DNA of 64,000 nucleotides, taken from positions 2,232,001 to 2,296,000 of the forward strand of contig OX359190.1 of NCBI GenBank assembly GCA_947172415.1. Reading direction: 5' to 3'. Position 1 is the first letter of the stretch. Each line of letters starts with the position of its first letter. Both the position numbers and the translations under genes were made by a program. Below are positions 10,601-22,055 of this stretch, piece by piece. Source of the stretch: Chondrosia reniformis (lineage: Eukaryota; Porifera; Demospongiae; Chondrillida; Chondrillidae). Below the pieces are notes generated by a model. The model was not told the origin of the DNA. It saw only the letters and a program-made list of their open reading frames with translations, and searched no databases.

Positions 10601-13600
10601 CAAGAGTTTTCTTTTTCTACTTCTCTTCTTCTCCACTGGGCCAGACAGCTGTTTTTGGGAATTCCACCCTTCATCAGTGACCCTGGGAATCTTTGTCTTT
10701 TTCTTGATCTTTTGTGAGTTCATGTCTGGGATACAAGTGGAACTTGCTGTATTAGTGTATTGTTGCTATGGTAACAGGATAGTATGACTTTCCTCCTACT
10801 CCCTTGGCGGCAGGTCTGGGCACCGAAGAGGACCTTGCGGACTATGATATGGACAGTGAAGATGAGACGTGGCTCAACGCTCAATCTAAAGACAAAGTAA
10901 GTAATAGCATAGATGTACCTTTGTCCTAGGTATTTATATACGTGTAACAGATTTGCCCCCCCCCGTTGAAAATGACAAACGTTATATGCTATATATGTGT
11001 CAGAATGAGCATTGGTGCACTAAATATGTTTGCCCCCTTCATTTCTATTATCATCATTTTACCCTCCTCCCCTTGCTAAGTACTCTGAAAGAAACACTGT
11101 ACTAATTTTAGTGATTCTCTGTGGAGGAGACACAGACGAGGAACACTGTAGTGGGGATTAGTGGGACAAATACGTTTTAATATATAGCATGTTACTGTAT
11201 AACTTTAGCATTCATTTTATTAGCTTTAACATTCATTTTATTAGCTTTAACATTCATTTTATTAATGAGGATGATTTTTGTGGGTACAGTTTTTAGTGAT
11301 TATGCTTTGCTGGCTAAATGTGTTGAAATTGATAACCTTATGGTAAATGTCCATTTGTACATATGTACATAAGTATTATGTATTCCTGTATATAATAAAC
11401 ATCCACTTGTACGTAAGTATTATGTATTCCTGTATATAATAAACATCCACTTGTACGTAAGTATTATGTATTCCTGTATATAATAAACATCCACTTGTAC
11501 ATAAGTATGCATGAGTCAGTAGAAATATTATCATTCATTGAGCTGTAGTACTGTTGCTAAGGAAATGTAAAGATCTATACATGCATCTCCGTTGCTATGG
11601 CAACACAATGAACTAAAGTTGTTGCTATGTAAACAGTGGCTGTTTCTATAGACTGCCCAACTGCCTTTGCAGGAATGTGTATTGTAGTTGGTTGAAATTT
11701 GATTATGCTGTATAAAGTTAAGATAGCCTATAGACAAACATTGAATTGTATGCACACTGCAAATGTAAGGTGCTATTTAATGGGGTGTCTAAAGTACAAG
11801 TTTTGATATCTTATGATAATAATTTATAGGTGTATATGTACTGAAGGGCTTGGCTAATGCCCACCTGAAGTGATAGGGGGTATTTGTTGCGATCACAATA
11901 GGATGCTGAGATTATTGAGCAACTGCAACATGAATTCTTTTAAAGATAAACACCACCCCTTTTGCTCTTTTATCCTGTTGCTGAAGAAGACCTCCGGGTT
12001 GAAATGTTATATTTAAAAGAATTCATGTTGCACAGTTGCTGAATTATCTCAGTGTCCTAAAGCCTACATACGTAGATTGCAATACTAGACCATGTATACT
12101 TTTTAGGGAACATTTTCAGGGAGGGCGAACCACTGTTTCAAGAAATAGGGGTATAGGTTGGAACTAAAATACATAAAATTAATGTACTTTGCTGCAAGCT
12201 CAGGGGGCAAGACCATTTTCAGGGGGAAAATGCTCCCCCCTTAAACCCCCTAAAAGCCTGGTATATGTACAAATACACAAATACTTACGTAGTTACTAAT
12301 TGCATACATAATTTCCATGTTTTTTCTTTGTAAATTATTGTATTTTTGTTTACTTAGCCTATATCAGCTAACCAGTTTGAGGCCATGATGGACAAGCTGG
12401 AGAAGGGAAGTGGAAATACTGTAAGTCTACTACCTGACATAACCATCTCAGCTCAATGTCTTCCATCACATCTGTCACACTTCCATCACGTCTGTCACAC
12501 TTCCATCACGTCTGTCACACTTCCATCACGTCTGTCACACTTCCATCACGTCTGTCACACTTCCATCACGTCTGTCACACTTCCATCGCTTCTATCACAC
12601 TTCCATCACGTCTGTCACACTTCCATCACGTCTGTCTCTCTGATTCTAAGTACAAATGATTAACATACTAAATATGTAAATTTATGGACGCAAGTACCTA
12701 TACATTTTGTACTTACGTATATACATATGAATGTATTTACACATATTATATTAAACAGGTACATAGTATACAATATAAAAAGCCTGTATTTCATGCACAT
12801 ATACGTACTTGGTAGGTACACATTGGTAAATTTCATAGTCTAACTGATGTATACAATACCTTTATTGAAGTGATAAGGTTTTTTTGTTGTGTTCATAATA
12901 AGTATACTAATTTATTGAAACTCGGCAACAATTGTATTTAAAAACAAATTGAACGTTTCGACCTGGAGGTCATTATTAATTGTAGCTGATGAAGACCTCC
13001 GGGTCGAAACGTTCAATTTGTTTTTAAATGCAATTGTTGCTGAGTCTCAATAAATTAGTATACTCAATACCTGTATTGTGATGACTAGTTCCTAAGCCAT
13101 ACACAGTACCACTGAAGGGCTGGTCTGGGGGAAGCAGTTGAAATGCTATAGTGTGGTATTCAGTTTTCTGTGAAGTTGTCTGCTATATGGTACTCTGTTG
13201 CCTAGCAACAGTTCTATTGCAAGGATTCCAAGGGCCCCAAATTCCAGGTGTAAGAGGTGGTATTTCTGAATAGCCAATTTAAGGTGTTGCCAGTAAATAT
13301 GATGCAATATGATAGTTGTATGATGCAATAACTGCTGCACTACATTTTCCTTTTGTAAAACACAAATACTATATGGATGTATTTTACTGTGAGAGCTTTG
13401 GATGAGGATACAAGAGTTTTCTCTTTCTTCTTCTGCTCCACTGGACCAGACAGTTGTTACTGGGAATACCACCCTTCATCAGTGACCCTGGAAGTTCATT
13501 AGAGCATATCTCTCTCAATTTTGTGGTTACATCTGATTCTAGCTAGAAGCTGATAGGAGAAGGTTTAAAAGGCTGACTTAAGGTTAAAGTACAGATATCT

Positions 13601-16600
13601 ACACTTTATCAGCATTATATACACATATACATACATATATTCATTATATACACATATACATACATATATTCATTATATACACATATACATACAGGGCTGT
13701 ATGCAGAACTTGGGGCCAGAGGGGGCAAAATGAAAATTTTCAAATTTAGGTGACAATAACTTAAAAATTAATGGAAAAAAATAGGGAACTTTAAGATCAA
13801 AAGCTGATCTTACACTCAGATGTCTCATCAGTGGTCTCTGGATTTAAAAATGAACGTTCAAATAATGTACCCATAGAGCTTTAGAGGATACAGTTTTGTA
13901 CCTTTTTTATTTGGAGGAGGATACTAGAGTTTTATCCTTTTTCTTCTCTTCTCCACTGGACCAAAAACATACACACAAAACACCTGCCTGTCCAAAGCTC
14001 TCACTAGGTTTAGTTCCCTATAGGTCTTTACTCTAAAGTACATGTACGTAGTATATAAGAATAATGGTGTGTTAGATTATTCATGTGAAAGTTAATGGTT
14101 GGTTGGCGTAACCAATCCCTTCCTTGTTCTGTCTCTCAACATCAGGTACTGACAGAGTCCGAAGCCCAGGCCCTCTTGAGGGACAATCCGGACCTTGCAG
14201 TGGCCGTGTACGACTACTGGTTGTCAAAGAGACTCGGACAGGGACATCCGTTGGTTCCCAACGTAAAGACGGAGAAGCGAGATGGTTCCACCGGCAATAA
14301 CCCCTACATTGCCTTCAGGAAGAGGATCGAAAAGATGCAAACGAGGAAAAACCGTAAAAATGATGAAATAGCATATATGCACATGGTTAAACTAAGGAGG
14401 GAACTGGCAAGAGTTTGGTGAGTCCACTTTGGATTGAAGAGTAGAAGTGTTTAACCAGCAGCTAACTGGTTATTCTATTGAACTTTTTTAATTTACGTAA
14501 CTACCGTAATTTGGGAAATTTTCATGTGATAGATTTTTGTGTTGAAATAATTTCGTGGTTTGGGCCAAACCGCATTTCTTGATTTGCAAAAAATTTAACC
14601 AAAAAATTTAGTGCAAGAAATTTTCGTGGTTTGGGCCTACTGCAAAAATATTTAACAACAAAAATTTCCCGAATTACAGTATCATGTCACTATTATCAGT
14701 TATTTTCTTTGCGTACATGTTTGTTATTGACCCACCAGAGAGAATGGTAGTACTCTCTATGTAAGGATGATCAAAAAAGATGTCCGCCCTTTTCAGTGTG
14801 TAACATGTTAATAAGTTTTATTGAGAGCGGGCTGTTATTGTTATTATGTTAGTATACGTTTGTATATATCTATGTATTATTGCTGATGAAGACCTACAGA
14901 TTGAAACGTTTTATTCCAAAGATTTAATGTTGCTGTTGCTCAATAAACTTCATATATCATATATCTGTACGTATGTCTGTACATATAGTCTTAATGTGTC
15001 TATATGTGTGTAAATATATTATTATACAGTATTTTTAATTCTTTACCCTCTCACGTTATAATTCTAGTTCCCTTGGCGACCAGATAAAGGAAAGAGAAGA
15101 GAAGAAATATCAATTAGCTCAACTAGCTATGCAAATATTCCAAAAAAGGTAAAATTTTATTACATACGTATAACTAATTAAAAGAGTTAATTGCACTGAG
15201 CTGTGCAAAGGTTATGATGATAAACAAATGATTACAGAAACAATTTTAATTTCATAACAGTTTAACTGAACATCACAAAAAACAATAACGGTGGTCAAAA
15301 ATTGGTTCTCCTTGTATACCCTGGCTTAATCCTATATACATGTTGTTAAGAATCCTGCTTTATCTTCTTCTTCTTAGGTATGCCATTGGAGATTGGAGTG
15401 GTGCCATATATGGTCAGCTCGCTCAAGCTAACCTGCGATCACCAACTGTCACCAAATCTGTCCCTACTAAACAAAGCCATGTCATAGAAGAGGAGTGGTC
15501 TCCTATGAGAGTAAGTCCCTGTATTCATGTATTTATCCCCTATGAGAGTAAGTCCCTGTAATCATGTATTTGTCCCCTATGAGAGTAAGTCCCTGTAATC
15601 ATGTATTTGTCTCCTATGAGAGTAAGTCCCTGTAATCATGTATTTGTCCCCAATGAGAGTAAGTCCCTGTAATCATGTATTTGTCCCCAATGAGAGTAAG
15701 TCCCTGTAATCATGTATTTGTCCAAGTTTCTTTATATGGGGATTAGTTTTGATGTTATTAACATTACATGTTTTACATTTGTAACACGCTTTAATTGTTA
15801 CATTATAACATGCTATTCAGTTATGTATGTAATGATTTTAATGCTACATGACCCAGAGTTTTATTGCACATACTAGAAAGTTTTATTTCACTGATTTCTG
15901 TTTCAACCAGAATAAAGACTTTGATGCAGAAATCCGTCACATCGGAAGACATGATATTCTAATGACAAAGAAGAAACAAAAGAAAAAGAAATATCAGAAA
16001 ACCTCGTTAATGGCCGTTCTTGATAAGCAGATGTCGGAAGACAGAAGTGAAAGCCTCCATAGTGAAGAGCCACATGAATCTTTCCCTGATGTGAGTTGGT
16101 CACATGACATTATGCACCAATCTGATGTGAGTTGGTCACATGACATTATGTACCAATCTGATGTGAGTTGGTCACATGACATTATGTACCAATCTGATGT
16201 GAGTTGGTCACATGACATTATGTACTCTCAGAGTATAGTATTTGACACACTGTAATGAGTACTCATACTGTAGTGTAGTGATAATGAAATTGTTGGTTTT
16301 GAAGACTACAGTCGAATGTCTTCTTCAAATGTACATATTTAGAGATCCGAAGATGACGTTCCTGATGGAGTATTCACTTTTCATAGAAGATCATTTGTAA
16401 AATATTACAAGGTAAGTAATGCATAATTTCATCACTTTATTTCCTCTCCTTTGGATCCATGACAACAGTGTGTTGTTTCCATGACAACAGTGCGTTGGTT
16501 CCATGACAACAGTGTGTTGCTATTATTTCCTCTCCTTTGTTTCCATGACAATAGTGCATTGTTTCCATGACAACAGTGTATTGCCATTGTGTCCATATTA

Positions 16601-19600
16601 ATCAACAATGTCATTTAGTCCAAGTACATGTATGTACACCAGGGTTACTGTAGATTTTTGTGAGCTGTAAAATTAGAAATTTTCACTACACACAATTTCC
16701 TGATAGATTAGGAATAGAGATCCTCACATTTTTAAATAGGTACTATAATATTTAAACACTTGTGGTTAGCTTGTGTACTGATAGCCTTTTTAGAGTCAAT
16801 CTTACTTCTGTACATAGCATCGTGACACAGGCAATGTGTTACCATGGAAACAAGATAATCTTTACGAACCACTTGCAAAACGTACCAGGTATTATAGAAC
16901 GACATTTAATGGACAATCTTTAGGTTTGGCAAGGCGCAGGATTGCTAGGAATAAAAGGTTAGAGATTATTCAGATTTTAACACATTTTATATACAAGCAT
17001 GTACCTATGAAAAATCTAAGATACCATTTTCCTACATGCTGTGCCTATTCTGTAAAAGAAGACCATAGGGGAACTAAACCTGAAGAGAGCATTGGATGAA
17101 GATACAGGAGTCTTTTCTCCCTTCTTTTCCTTTCTTTCATCTTCTTCTCCACTGGGTCAGACAGCCGTTTCTGGGGATTCCACACTTCATCAGTGATCCT
17201 GGGAGTCTTTGTCTTTTTCTTTATCTTGATCTTCTGTGAATCCTTGGCTCTCTATGCTAAATCTAGTATGATTACTTGTGGTTTGATTATCACTTCAACT
17301 TGATTATTTATGTATGTATGTATATATGTAGGCTGATATGGGACTACATGTCTGTGAAGAATGGAGATGTGGATTTGTCAGATAGTTTGTTTAGTGATCT
17401 TGAAGACGAGCAGAGTATAAAGGACAATAATGATATCAAAATGTAAGCTCACTGGACCATGTGAAGTACAGTATGTTGTGGGTGTGGCACTGTGTTGTGG
17501 GTGTGGCACCGTGTTGTGGGTGTGGCACCATGTTGTGGGTGTGGCACCATGTTGTGGGTGTGGCACCGTATTGTGGGTGTGGCACCGTGTTGTGAGTGTG
17601 GCACCGTGTTGTGGGTGTGGCACCGTATTGTGGGTGTGGCACCGTGTTGTGAGTGTGGCACCATATTGTGGGTGTGGCACCGTATTGTGGGTGTGGCACC
17701 GTGTTGTGGGTGTGGCACCATTTGTGTATGGCAAAATACTGTGCATACCTTGTATTTTGTAATTTAATAGTACGTGCACATGTCAATTTACAGTAATGTT
17801 ATACGTACCAAACAAATATTCATCACAGAATATTAGTATTACATAGGTAGAATTACGATAAAGGCCTGAGTGGTTAGGAAGATACATGTCTTCGACATAG
17901 GTAGAACTACTGTTATATTTTTTCTTATTAGAATGACAGTTACATATATTATATAGTGTAGCTAACTTTGAATTGTTTTGTTTTAATGTCTGTAGTCCAC
18001 TTTATCGTTCAAGGTCTCCCTCCCCTACCTTCACCTTGACACACCCTCGAACCCGCCCCACACCACACCTACCATTCATCAGAGAACCCTACAGGTCTAC
18101 CCTTCACCACTCCCAACCTGTGCTCTCCAGTTTCCTGACGCCTCTAGGGAAGGATGTCAATCTAGACCAATCATCACAGGGAATCTACCAAAAGCTTTCG
18201 TTTTCTGGCCAGCCATCCTCGTTCTTCAACCTCTGTCAGACTGGAGACGGTAAAAGACCAGTGAAAACTCAAACTGAACCAAACCAGAAACCAGTAAGGG
18301 CTAATTCGGCAGATGAAAATGGCAGCCGGGAGGGTCTAGAAGGTAATGATTTAAGTGACCCTCAAGGTGACGATGTTTTTCCAGAACAGGTTGAAGAAGT
18401 TCCTACCAGTTTACCTTTAAAGATTAAAATTGAAAAACATTATCAATCTGGTATTATAGGAGAAAAGAAAGTGACCATAGTAGTAGCATCACCAGAGAAG
18501 AGAGACAAAACCAAAGAGATGGAAGAGCTAGAGCCGAGAGAACTACCAGCCTCACCAGCACCACCACCAGAGAACACCGTATCCCTAGAAGGACCGGTTA
18601 ATTCCATTGACAGCTTAAGTAAAATGTCTTTACCAAATTCTTCTTCTCCACTGGATTTAAAAGAGAATTTTTTGTTATTCGGTTTTGCTCCATGTCAGCT
18701 TGCTATTCCCTCCATCTTTGGGAGTGTGGAAAAGTCATCAGCATCTCCTCCCGTAACCACAACTATTTCGTTTCAAGTTGCAGGTACACAAAAAGCGGCT
18801 GATACAACTGTTTTGCAAGGTAGCAAAATGGAGTCAATACCAGCGAGTAGTTTATCAAATAATACAAACCAGCAACCTCACACTGCCAGCCCACCAACAT
18901 TATCTGCAATTGCGGGACTAGTAGGGGGACCTCCCCAGGACAGACAAGGGGTTTTCCCGACTTCTACTCCTCTCTCTCCTAATAGCCCAGGTAGTCCATC
19001 AATACAAAACTACTCGTCGTCCTTTGATAACGGCATGTCATCGAACCAGTTGAAATTGGCATCCGGGTAGGTTCAGTTATATGACTGATGTATGCTGGAA
19101 CCTGTCTAATGTGGTCAACTTGGGCCAACCTGGCCTTAATAAAGAGTTAGATGCATTATAGAAAGCAGGGCTGCATGCAGAACTTGGGGCCAGAGGGGAT
19201 ACAAAATGAAAATTTTCAAAATTTAGGGGGGGGGGGGGCAATGATATGTAGCTGTATATTAACTTCCTAAAAGCAAATACTCCTTGCCCCGTCCCCCTCC
19301 CCCTCCCCGTCCCTGTCCTCTATGCAGCCCTGGAAAGCCTTGTGTATACATAGCCCCATATATTGAATTTTTGACAGCACCTTAAGAGCCAAATGTTATT
19401 TAGAGGGGGAACAGTTGTATTCAGGCTTTACTGTATAGTAGCTTTGTTAAAAGAATCATGTTAAAATTAAAAATCTTGACCCAAATGATTATTTATGATG
19501 TCATGAAAAATGTTAATTATGACAATTAATAACTGAGTGGGAGAGATTGCGTCATCACATGACTGTACCGATGTGAATATATTAATATTATGAATGTGTC

Positions 19601-19721
19601 CATATTCTACAGAACTCTACAGTTGACCAATCACAGTGGAACAGCTGGTAACATGAAAGCCCACAACTTGGTGTCCTCGCAGTCCATAGTGAAACTATCC
19701 CCTCCATCTGAAGTAACCTAG
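7671..19721 (+). CDS. EPC: Enhancer of polycomb homologue (EPC/EPL1), 13 exons
   Basis: Exons: 7671-7817, 9539-9698, 10814-10896, 12358-12420, 14146-14417, 15068-15148, 15378-15510, 15911-16090, 16343-16411, 16818-16957, 17332-17442, 17996-19066, 19613-19721 (TAG). They sum to 2619 nt, 872 residues, all phases consistent. The N-terminus has FRARALDATRAL and INRAVPQMPTGMEKEEE, the hallmark of the EPc-N domain. Then come DYDMDSEDE, FEAMMDKLEKGSG, KTEKRDGSTGNNPYIAFRK and EKMQTRKNRKND, in the same order as in animal EPC1/2. Exons 9-11 hold DDVPDGVFTF, TGNVLPW and LGLARRRIARNKR, matching the conserved second half. The long exon 12 is Ser/Pro-rich and poorly conserved. EPC is the scaffold that joins the catalytic histone acetyltransferase module (TIP60/Esa1, ING, Eaf6) to the NuA4/TIP60 complex in the nucleus. 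Odd feature: the donors of exons 7 and 8 are duplicated in tandem. Confidence 0.95.
8613..8643 (+). other. Small perfect hairpin in EPC intron 1
   Basis: CCAACCAAGT (8613-8622) and ACTTGGTTGG (8634-8643) form a 10-bp stem with an 11-nt loop. A TGATGA lies upstream at about 8543. It could be part of an intronic structured RNA, but C/D or H/ACA boxes are not convincing. Confidence 0.3.
9921..10160 (+). repeat. Dispersed ~235-bp repeat, copy in EPC intron 2
   Basis: Nearly identical over its full length to the copy at 3285-3522, including the A/G-rich middle and the GGTATCTTAGATTTT end. The close match suggests recent activity or gene conversion. Confidence 0.75.
10495..10718 (-). repeat. Dispersed ~235-bp repeat, inverted copy in EPC intron 2
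   Basis: Minus-oriented, more diverged copy of the same dispersed family. It lies about 340 bp from the plus-oriented copy, so intron 2 contains an inverted pair. Confidence 0.7.
11203..11512 (+). repeat. 22-bp and 44-bp tandem repeats in EPC intron 3
   Basis: Three units of TAGCTTTAACATTCATTTTAT at 11203-11275, then about four 44-bp units around GTAAGTATTATGTATTCC up to 11512. The second repeat contains a donor-like GTAAGT, but it is far from the exon and does not copy exon sequence. Confidence 0.75.
11900..12058. repeat. Foldback element with hairpin core, degenerate (EPC intron 3)
   Basis: Arms run from aggatgctgagattattgag to the inverted end tgaattatctcagtgtcct. Between them lies GCTGAAGAAGACC, UCCG tetraloop, GGTTGAAATGTT. 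This is the same core as at 12901 and 61176, with several substitutions. Confidence 0.7.
12468..12640 (+). repeat. 20-bp minisatellite x8-9 in EPC intron 4
   Basis: Units of CATCACGTCTGTCACACTTC begin about 45 nt after the exon 4 donor (12421). A 20-bp unit shifts frame each time. The open frames across it carry no protein signal. Confidence 0.85.
12901..13064. repeat. Foldback element with hammerhead-like hairpin core (EPC intron 4)
   Basis: Arms of about 75 bp are inverted copies, from gtatactaatttattgaaac to the end aataaattagtatac. The right arm starts with CTGATGA, A, GACC, UCCG, GGTC, GAAACGTT. The left arm is the reverse complement with a partly changed core. Confidence 0.85.
13385..14085. 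repeat. Cluster of partial dispersed repeats and a 29-bp tandem repeat
   Basis: EPC intron 4 holds minus-oriented fragments of the 235-bp dispersed family at about 13385-13492 and 13905-13960, and a plus-oriented fragment at about 13990-14085. A 29-bp repeat (cattatatacacatatacat-type, x3) lies at 13609-13693, followed by one end of a CAGGGCTG element at 13693. Confidence 0.65.
14502..14681. mobile_element. 180-bp MITE with ~21-bp inverted ends in EPC intron 5
   Basis: The left end is TACCGTAATTTGGGAAATTT. The right end, read in reverse complement, is TACTGTAATTCGGGAAATTT, 2 mismatches over 21 bp. Terminal TA on both sides fits a Tc1/mariner-type TA target duplication. The interior repeats TTCGTGGTTTGGGCC. 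No transposase is encoded. Confidence 0.75.
14811..14952. repeat. Foldback element with hairpin core, decayed (EPC intron 5)
   Basis: GCTGATGAAGACCTACAGATTGAAACGTT, given here as CTGATGA (14883), GACC, then GATTGAAACGTT, is flanked by TTGCTCAATAAACTT on the right and its rough inverse AATAAGTTTTATTGAG on the left. The hairpin stem is broken by substitutions. Confidence 0.6.
15497..15716 (+). repeat. 37-bp tandem repeat containing six copies of the EPC exon 7 splice donor
   Basis: ATGAGA|GTAAGTCCC occurs with GT at 15511, 15548, 15585, 15622, 15659 and 15696, exactly 37 bp apart. The unit takes in about 12 nt of the exon end (tctcctatgaga) plus 25 nt of intron. All six donors keep the full consensus. 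The reading frame through the repeat stops in the second unit, so only the first donor gives full EPC. Confidence 0.92.
16086..16224 (+). repeat. 36-bp tandem repeat containing four in-frame copies of the EPC exon 8 donor
   Basis: GAT|GTGAGTTGG occurs with GT at 16091, 16127, 16163 and 16199. Each unit is 36 bp, exactly 12 codons, and the exon 8 frame stays open past the last donor (stop at 16253-16255). Use of later donors would insert 12, 24 or 36 residues (VSWSHDIMYQSD type). Confidence 0.92.
16446..16595 (+). repeat. ~21-bp minisatellite in EPC intron 9
   Basis: Five to six irregular units of TTTCCATGACAACAGTGTG start about 35 nt after the exon 9 donor (16412). A CCTCTCCTTTG segment is duplicated within the array. 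Confidence 0.75.
17007..17245 (-). repeat. Dispersed ~235-bp repeat, copy in EPC intron 10
   Basis: Full-length minus-oriented copy of the family at 3285-3522, starting about 50 nt after the exon 10 donor. Confidence 0.75.
17467..17722 (+). repeat. 19-bp minisatellite x13 in EPC intron 11
   Basis: Units of TTGTGGGTGTGGCACCGTG begin about 25 nt after the exon 11 donor (17443). Because 19 is not a multiple of three, long open frames appear on both strands across it. These are artefacts of the repeat. Confidence 0.9.
19163..19335. mobile_element. MITE with CAGGGCTGCAT inverted ends (EPC intron 12)
   Basis: Begins CAGGGCTGCATGCAGAACTT and ends ATGCAGCCCTG, an 11-bp terminal inverted repeat. GAAAG flanks both sides, a possible 5-bp target duplication. 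A related copy lies at 63308-63473 and one end at 13693. Confidence 0.65.
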
Positions 19722-20509
19722 GAAACCGTTTCCTTGGTAACAACAATTTGTCAACCCTTGTATGAGGGTGATTAGGTGGCAATTACTTTCTGTGTTGTTG
19801 TAGAGAAATGCTTGAGTTTAATTTAAGTTTCTTGTCTACTGTTATTGCACAGTTTTGTTGTAACACTGCGTTATTGTACATTAATTCACATGTAAGTACA
19901 TACAATATATGTATATGGTCTTAATTAAGAGGAAGATTAACATCATCTTATTTTGTGTAAATTCTGGAAAGCACTCAAAAGTTTCTTAATCTACTTGTAT
20001 ATACGAGGAAAAACAAAAGCTCAGTTTTGCATAAATAATCTAACACACCATTTTTCTTGCATGCTACATCTACTTTAGAGTAAAGGCCTATAGGGAACTA
20101 AACATAGTGAGAGCTTTGGATGAGGATAAATGAGTTTTCTCTTTTTACTTCTCTTCTCCACTGGGCAGACAGCTATTTCTGTGAATTTCACCTTTCATCA
20201 GGACCTTGGCAGTCTTCTTGAATCCTTTCATATTTTAGTACAGATCCACGACTATCAACACGGTTACCTTGTCGCATACGTATAGTTATATGTACAGAGG
20301 CCATTTTGGTGAAACTGTTAAAAACAGACTAATCAAATCAGAGTTCACTTAAGCACCTGTGTGTTTTTAACAAATATCCTTCAATCACAAAATGTGACTA
20401 TTGTAGCATGTCCTCTTTGAAGGATCTACGTACATCTATTTTCTCTGATGCATGCATGATTGAAGATGCATTGGGACAAGTGCAACCAGTTGTCCTAGGT
20501 TTGATTCCA
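19722..20509. repeat. EPC downstream region with a minus-oriented dispersed repeat
   Basis: Mostly unremarkable AT-rich sequence after the EPC stop. A diverged minus-oriented copy of the 235-bp dispersed family lies at about 20025-20225. No gene is visible. Confidence 0.6.
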
Positions 20510-21131
20510 ATATATAGCATGTGACTTTGTGTCAACATTCATAGGCACCTATGGAGTATGTCCAAAGAGTTTTTGAAATTTTGATGGAACTTAAAATTTG
20601 CCCTATCTCTCACCACACATTAACTTTGTATTCCAGAATTTCATGTACATTGAGTGCTGTAACTCTATCAAATGGAAAGATATAGAGCTGCAGTTGATTT
20701 TTCCCTCTAAAAAAGTTTTGTACATAATTAGTTGATTGTCACTTAATGTGTCTGTGTGTGGTGTTAGAGTAAGACCATAATTACCAGGACTTAATGCACA
20801 TTGAGTGCTGTCACTCTATGAAACGGAAAGAATGAAGCTCATACTTTGTGTCTACATTCACAGACACCTATAGAGTATGTCCAAAGAGTTTTTGAAATTT
20901 TGATGGAACTTAAAATTTGCCCTATCTCTCTCACCATACGTACATTAATTTTTATGCCTCTGAATGCTGTAAGAGAGTATATATAGTAGGTTTATATATT
21001 ACACTAAATTCTGTGAAAGATTTCCAAAAGAAATTTTGTGATTTTTATTTTTTCATATTTGCCCTATCTCTCACCGTATACAGAGTATATCCTACAATAT
21101 ATAATAATCATTTTTGGAGCTACAGTTGCTT
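20510..21131 (-). repeat. Diverged 169-bp satellite units, inverted orientation
   Basis: About three diverged units related to the big array but on the opposite strand (for example gatggaacttaaaatttgcc, cctatctctcaccatac). Their divergence suggests older edge copies. Confidence 0.8.
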
Positions 21132-22055
21132 TAACAACATTCTCTCTTGAGTTAGGAATTAGACTAAGAGTACAGCCGGTCTAGTTAAAATATCGATCAT
21201 AGACATTAATATCGTACAGGCGATAAATATCGGACGCACTATCTCTAGTTTTCTGTATCATGAAAAGTCGCTCCCCTCCCTCCACCAAGACACATACAGG
21301 CTTTTATCCATTTGCCACAGTTTTGAGATGTATTGGAAATACTGCGTATGCGTGTACAATTGCTTGGAACGATTCACTGGTCTGGAATTAGAGTGGAATA
21401 AATTGACGATTTCTCGAAAATAATTGGGATCAGAAAAGTCGTTCTCCTCGGCCCATCAAGACGCTTACAGGATTTTTTGCGCTTTTTCCAGTTTTCAGAT
21501 GATCCACAAATACTGCCTATGTCTTTAAATTTGCTTGGAACAATTCACTGATCTGGAAATAACGAGAAATTTGTTAAAAAATGCCCCAACCACAACCGTT
21601 TTCTTTGGACAAAACTTCATATAAATAGAAGCGAAAAACCTTATAAAGTAGGCCTACCTGGACACATCTCTATGGTGGTTGCGGTTCCCATAGAGGTTGG
21701 TAGCGCTTAGACTCTGAAGCTGTCTCCTAATCGGTTGGTGCCATAGAGACGTGCTCACCAATAATCCGGATTTCGGGGGGGTTCCACATAATTTGGGATT
21801 GGCATCTGATATCTTTAAGGATTCATATGAGTCGGCCATATCGAGAAGAGCTGGTTCTTCTCACGCAAGTGACACCCAAAGCTCAACTCGGCAGAGCGTT
21901 ACCACCGATCCCGGCCTCTGAGCGTCGTGGATGGTAGCGTTCGGTATGGTCCAACTTTTTTTCTTTGGAGTTTCGTTGGCCGTCGATCGGCAAAATTTCA
22001 CTTTAACGACATCCACATATTATATATGGATAGATAGTACTTCGATAACAATCAA
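21132..22055 (-). repeat. Inverted copy of the ~1.1-kb satellite core
   Basis: Reverse complement of the core seen at 27980, 30783, 33582 and 37893. It lacks the outermost part and directly abuts plus-oriented satellite units at 22056. The core's 61-codon open frame is intact here (21839-21654), with a few substitutions. Confidence 0.9.

Noticed and set aside
12385..12663. Open frames with HHVCHTSITSVTLPS-type repeats
   Set aside because: They are the 20-bp minisatellite of EPC intron 4, following the real exon 4 donor at 12421.
15848..16255. Extending EPC exon 8 to the end of its open frame as the default model
   Set aside because: The first GTGAGT at 16091 splices in phase to exon 9 and gives the continuous conserved protein; later donors are kept as alternatives only.
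17430..17786. Several overlapping 90-130 codon open frames on both strands
   Set aside because: All are read-through of the 19-bp minisatellite in EPC intron 11; a unit length not divisible by three without stops opens all frames.
20480..20525. tRNA-like GTTTGATTCC segment
   Set aside because: No pairing acceptor stem, D-arm or anticodon arm could be drawn around it.
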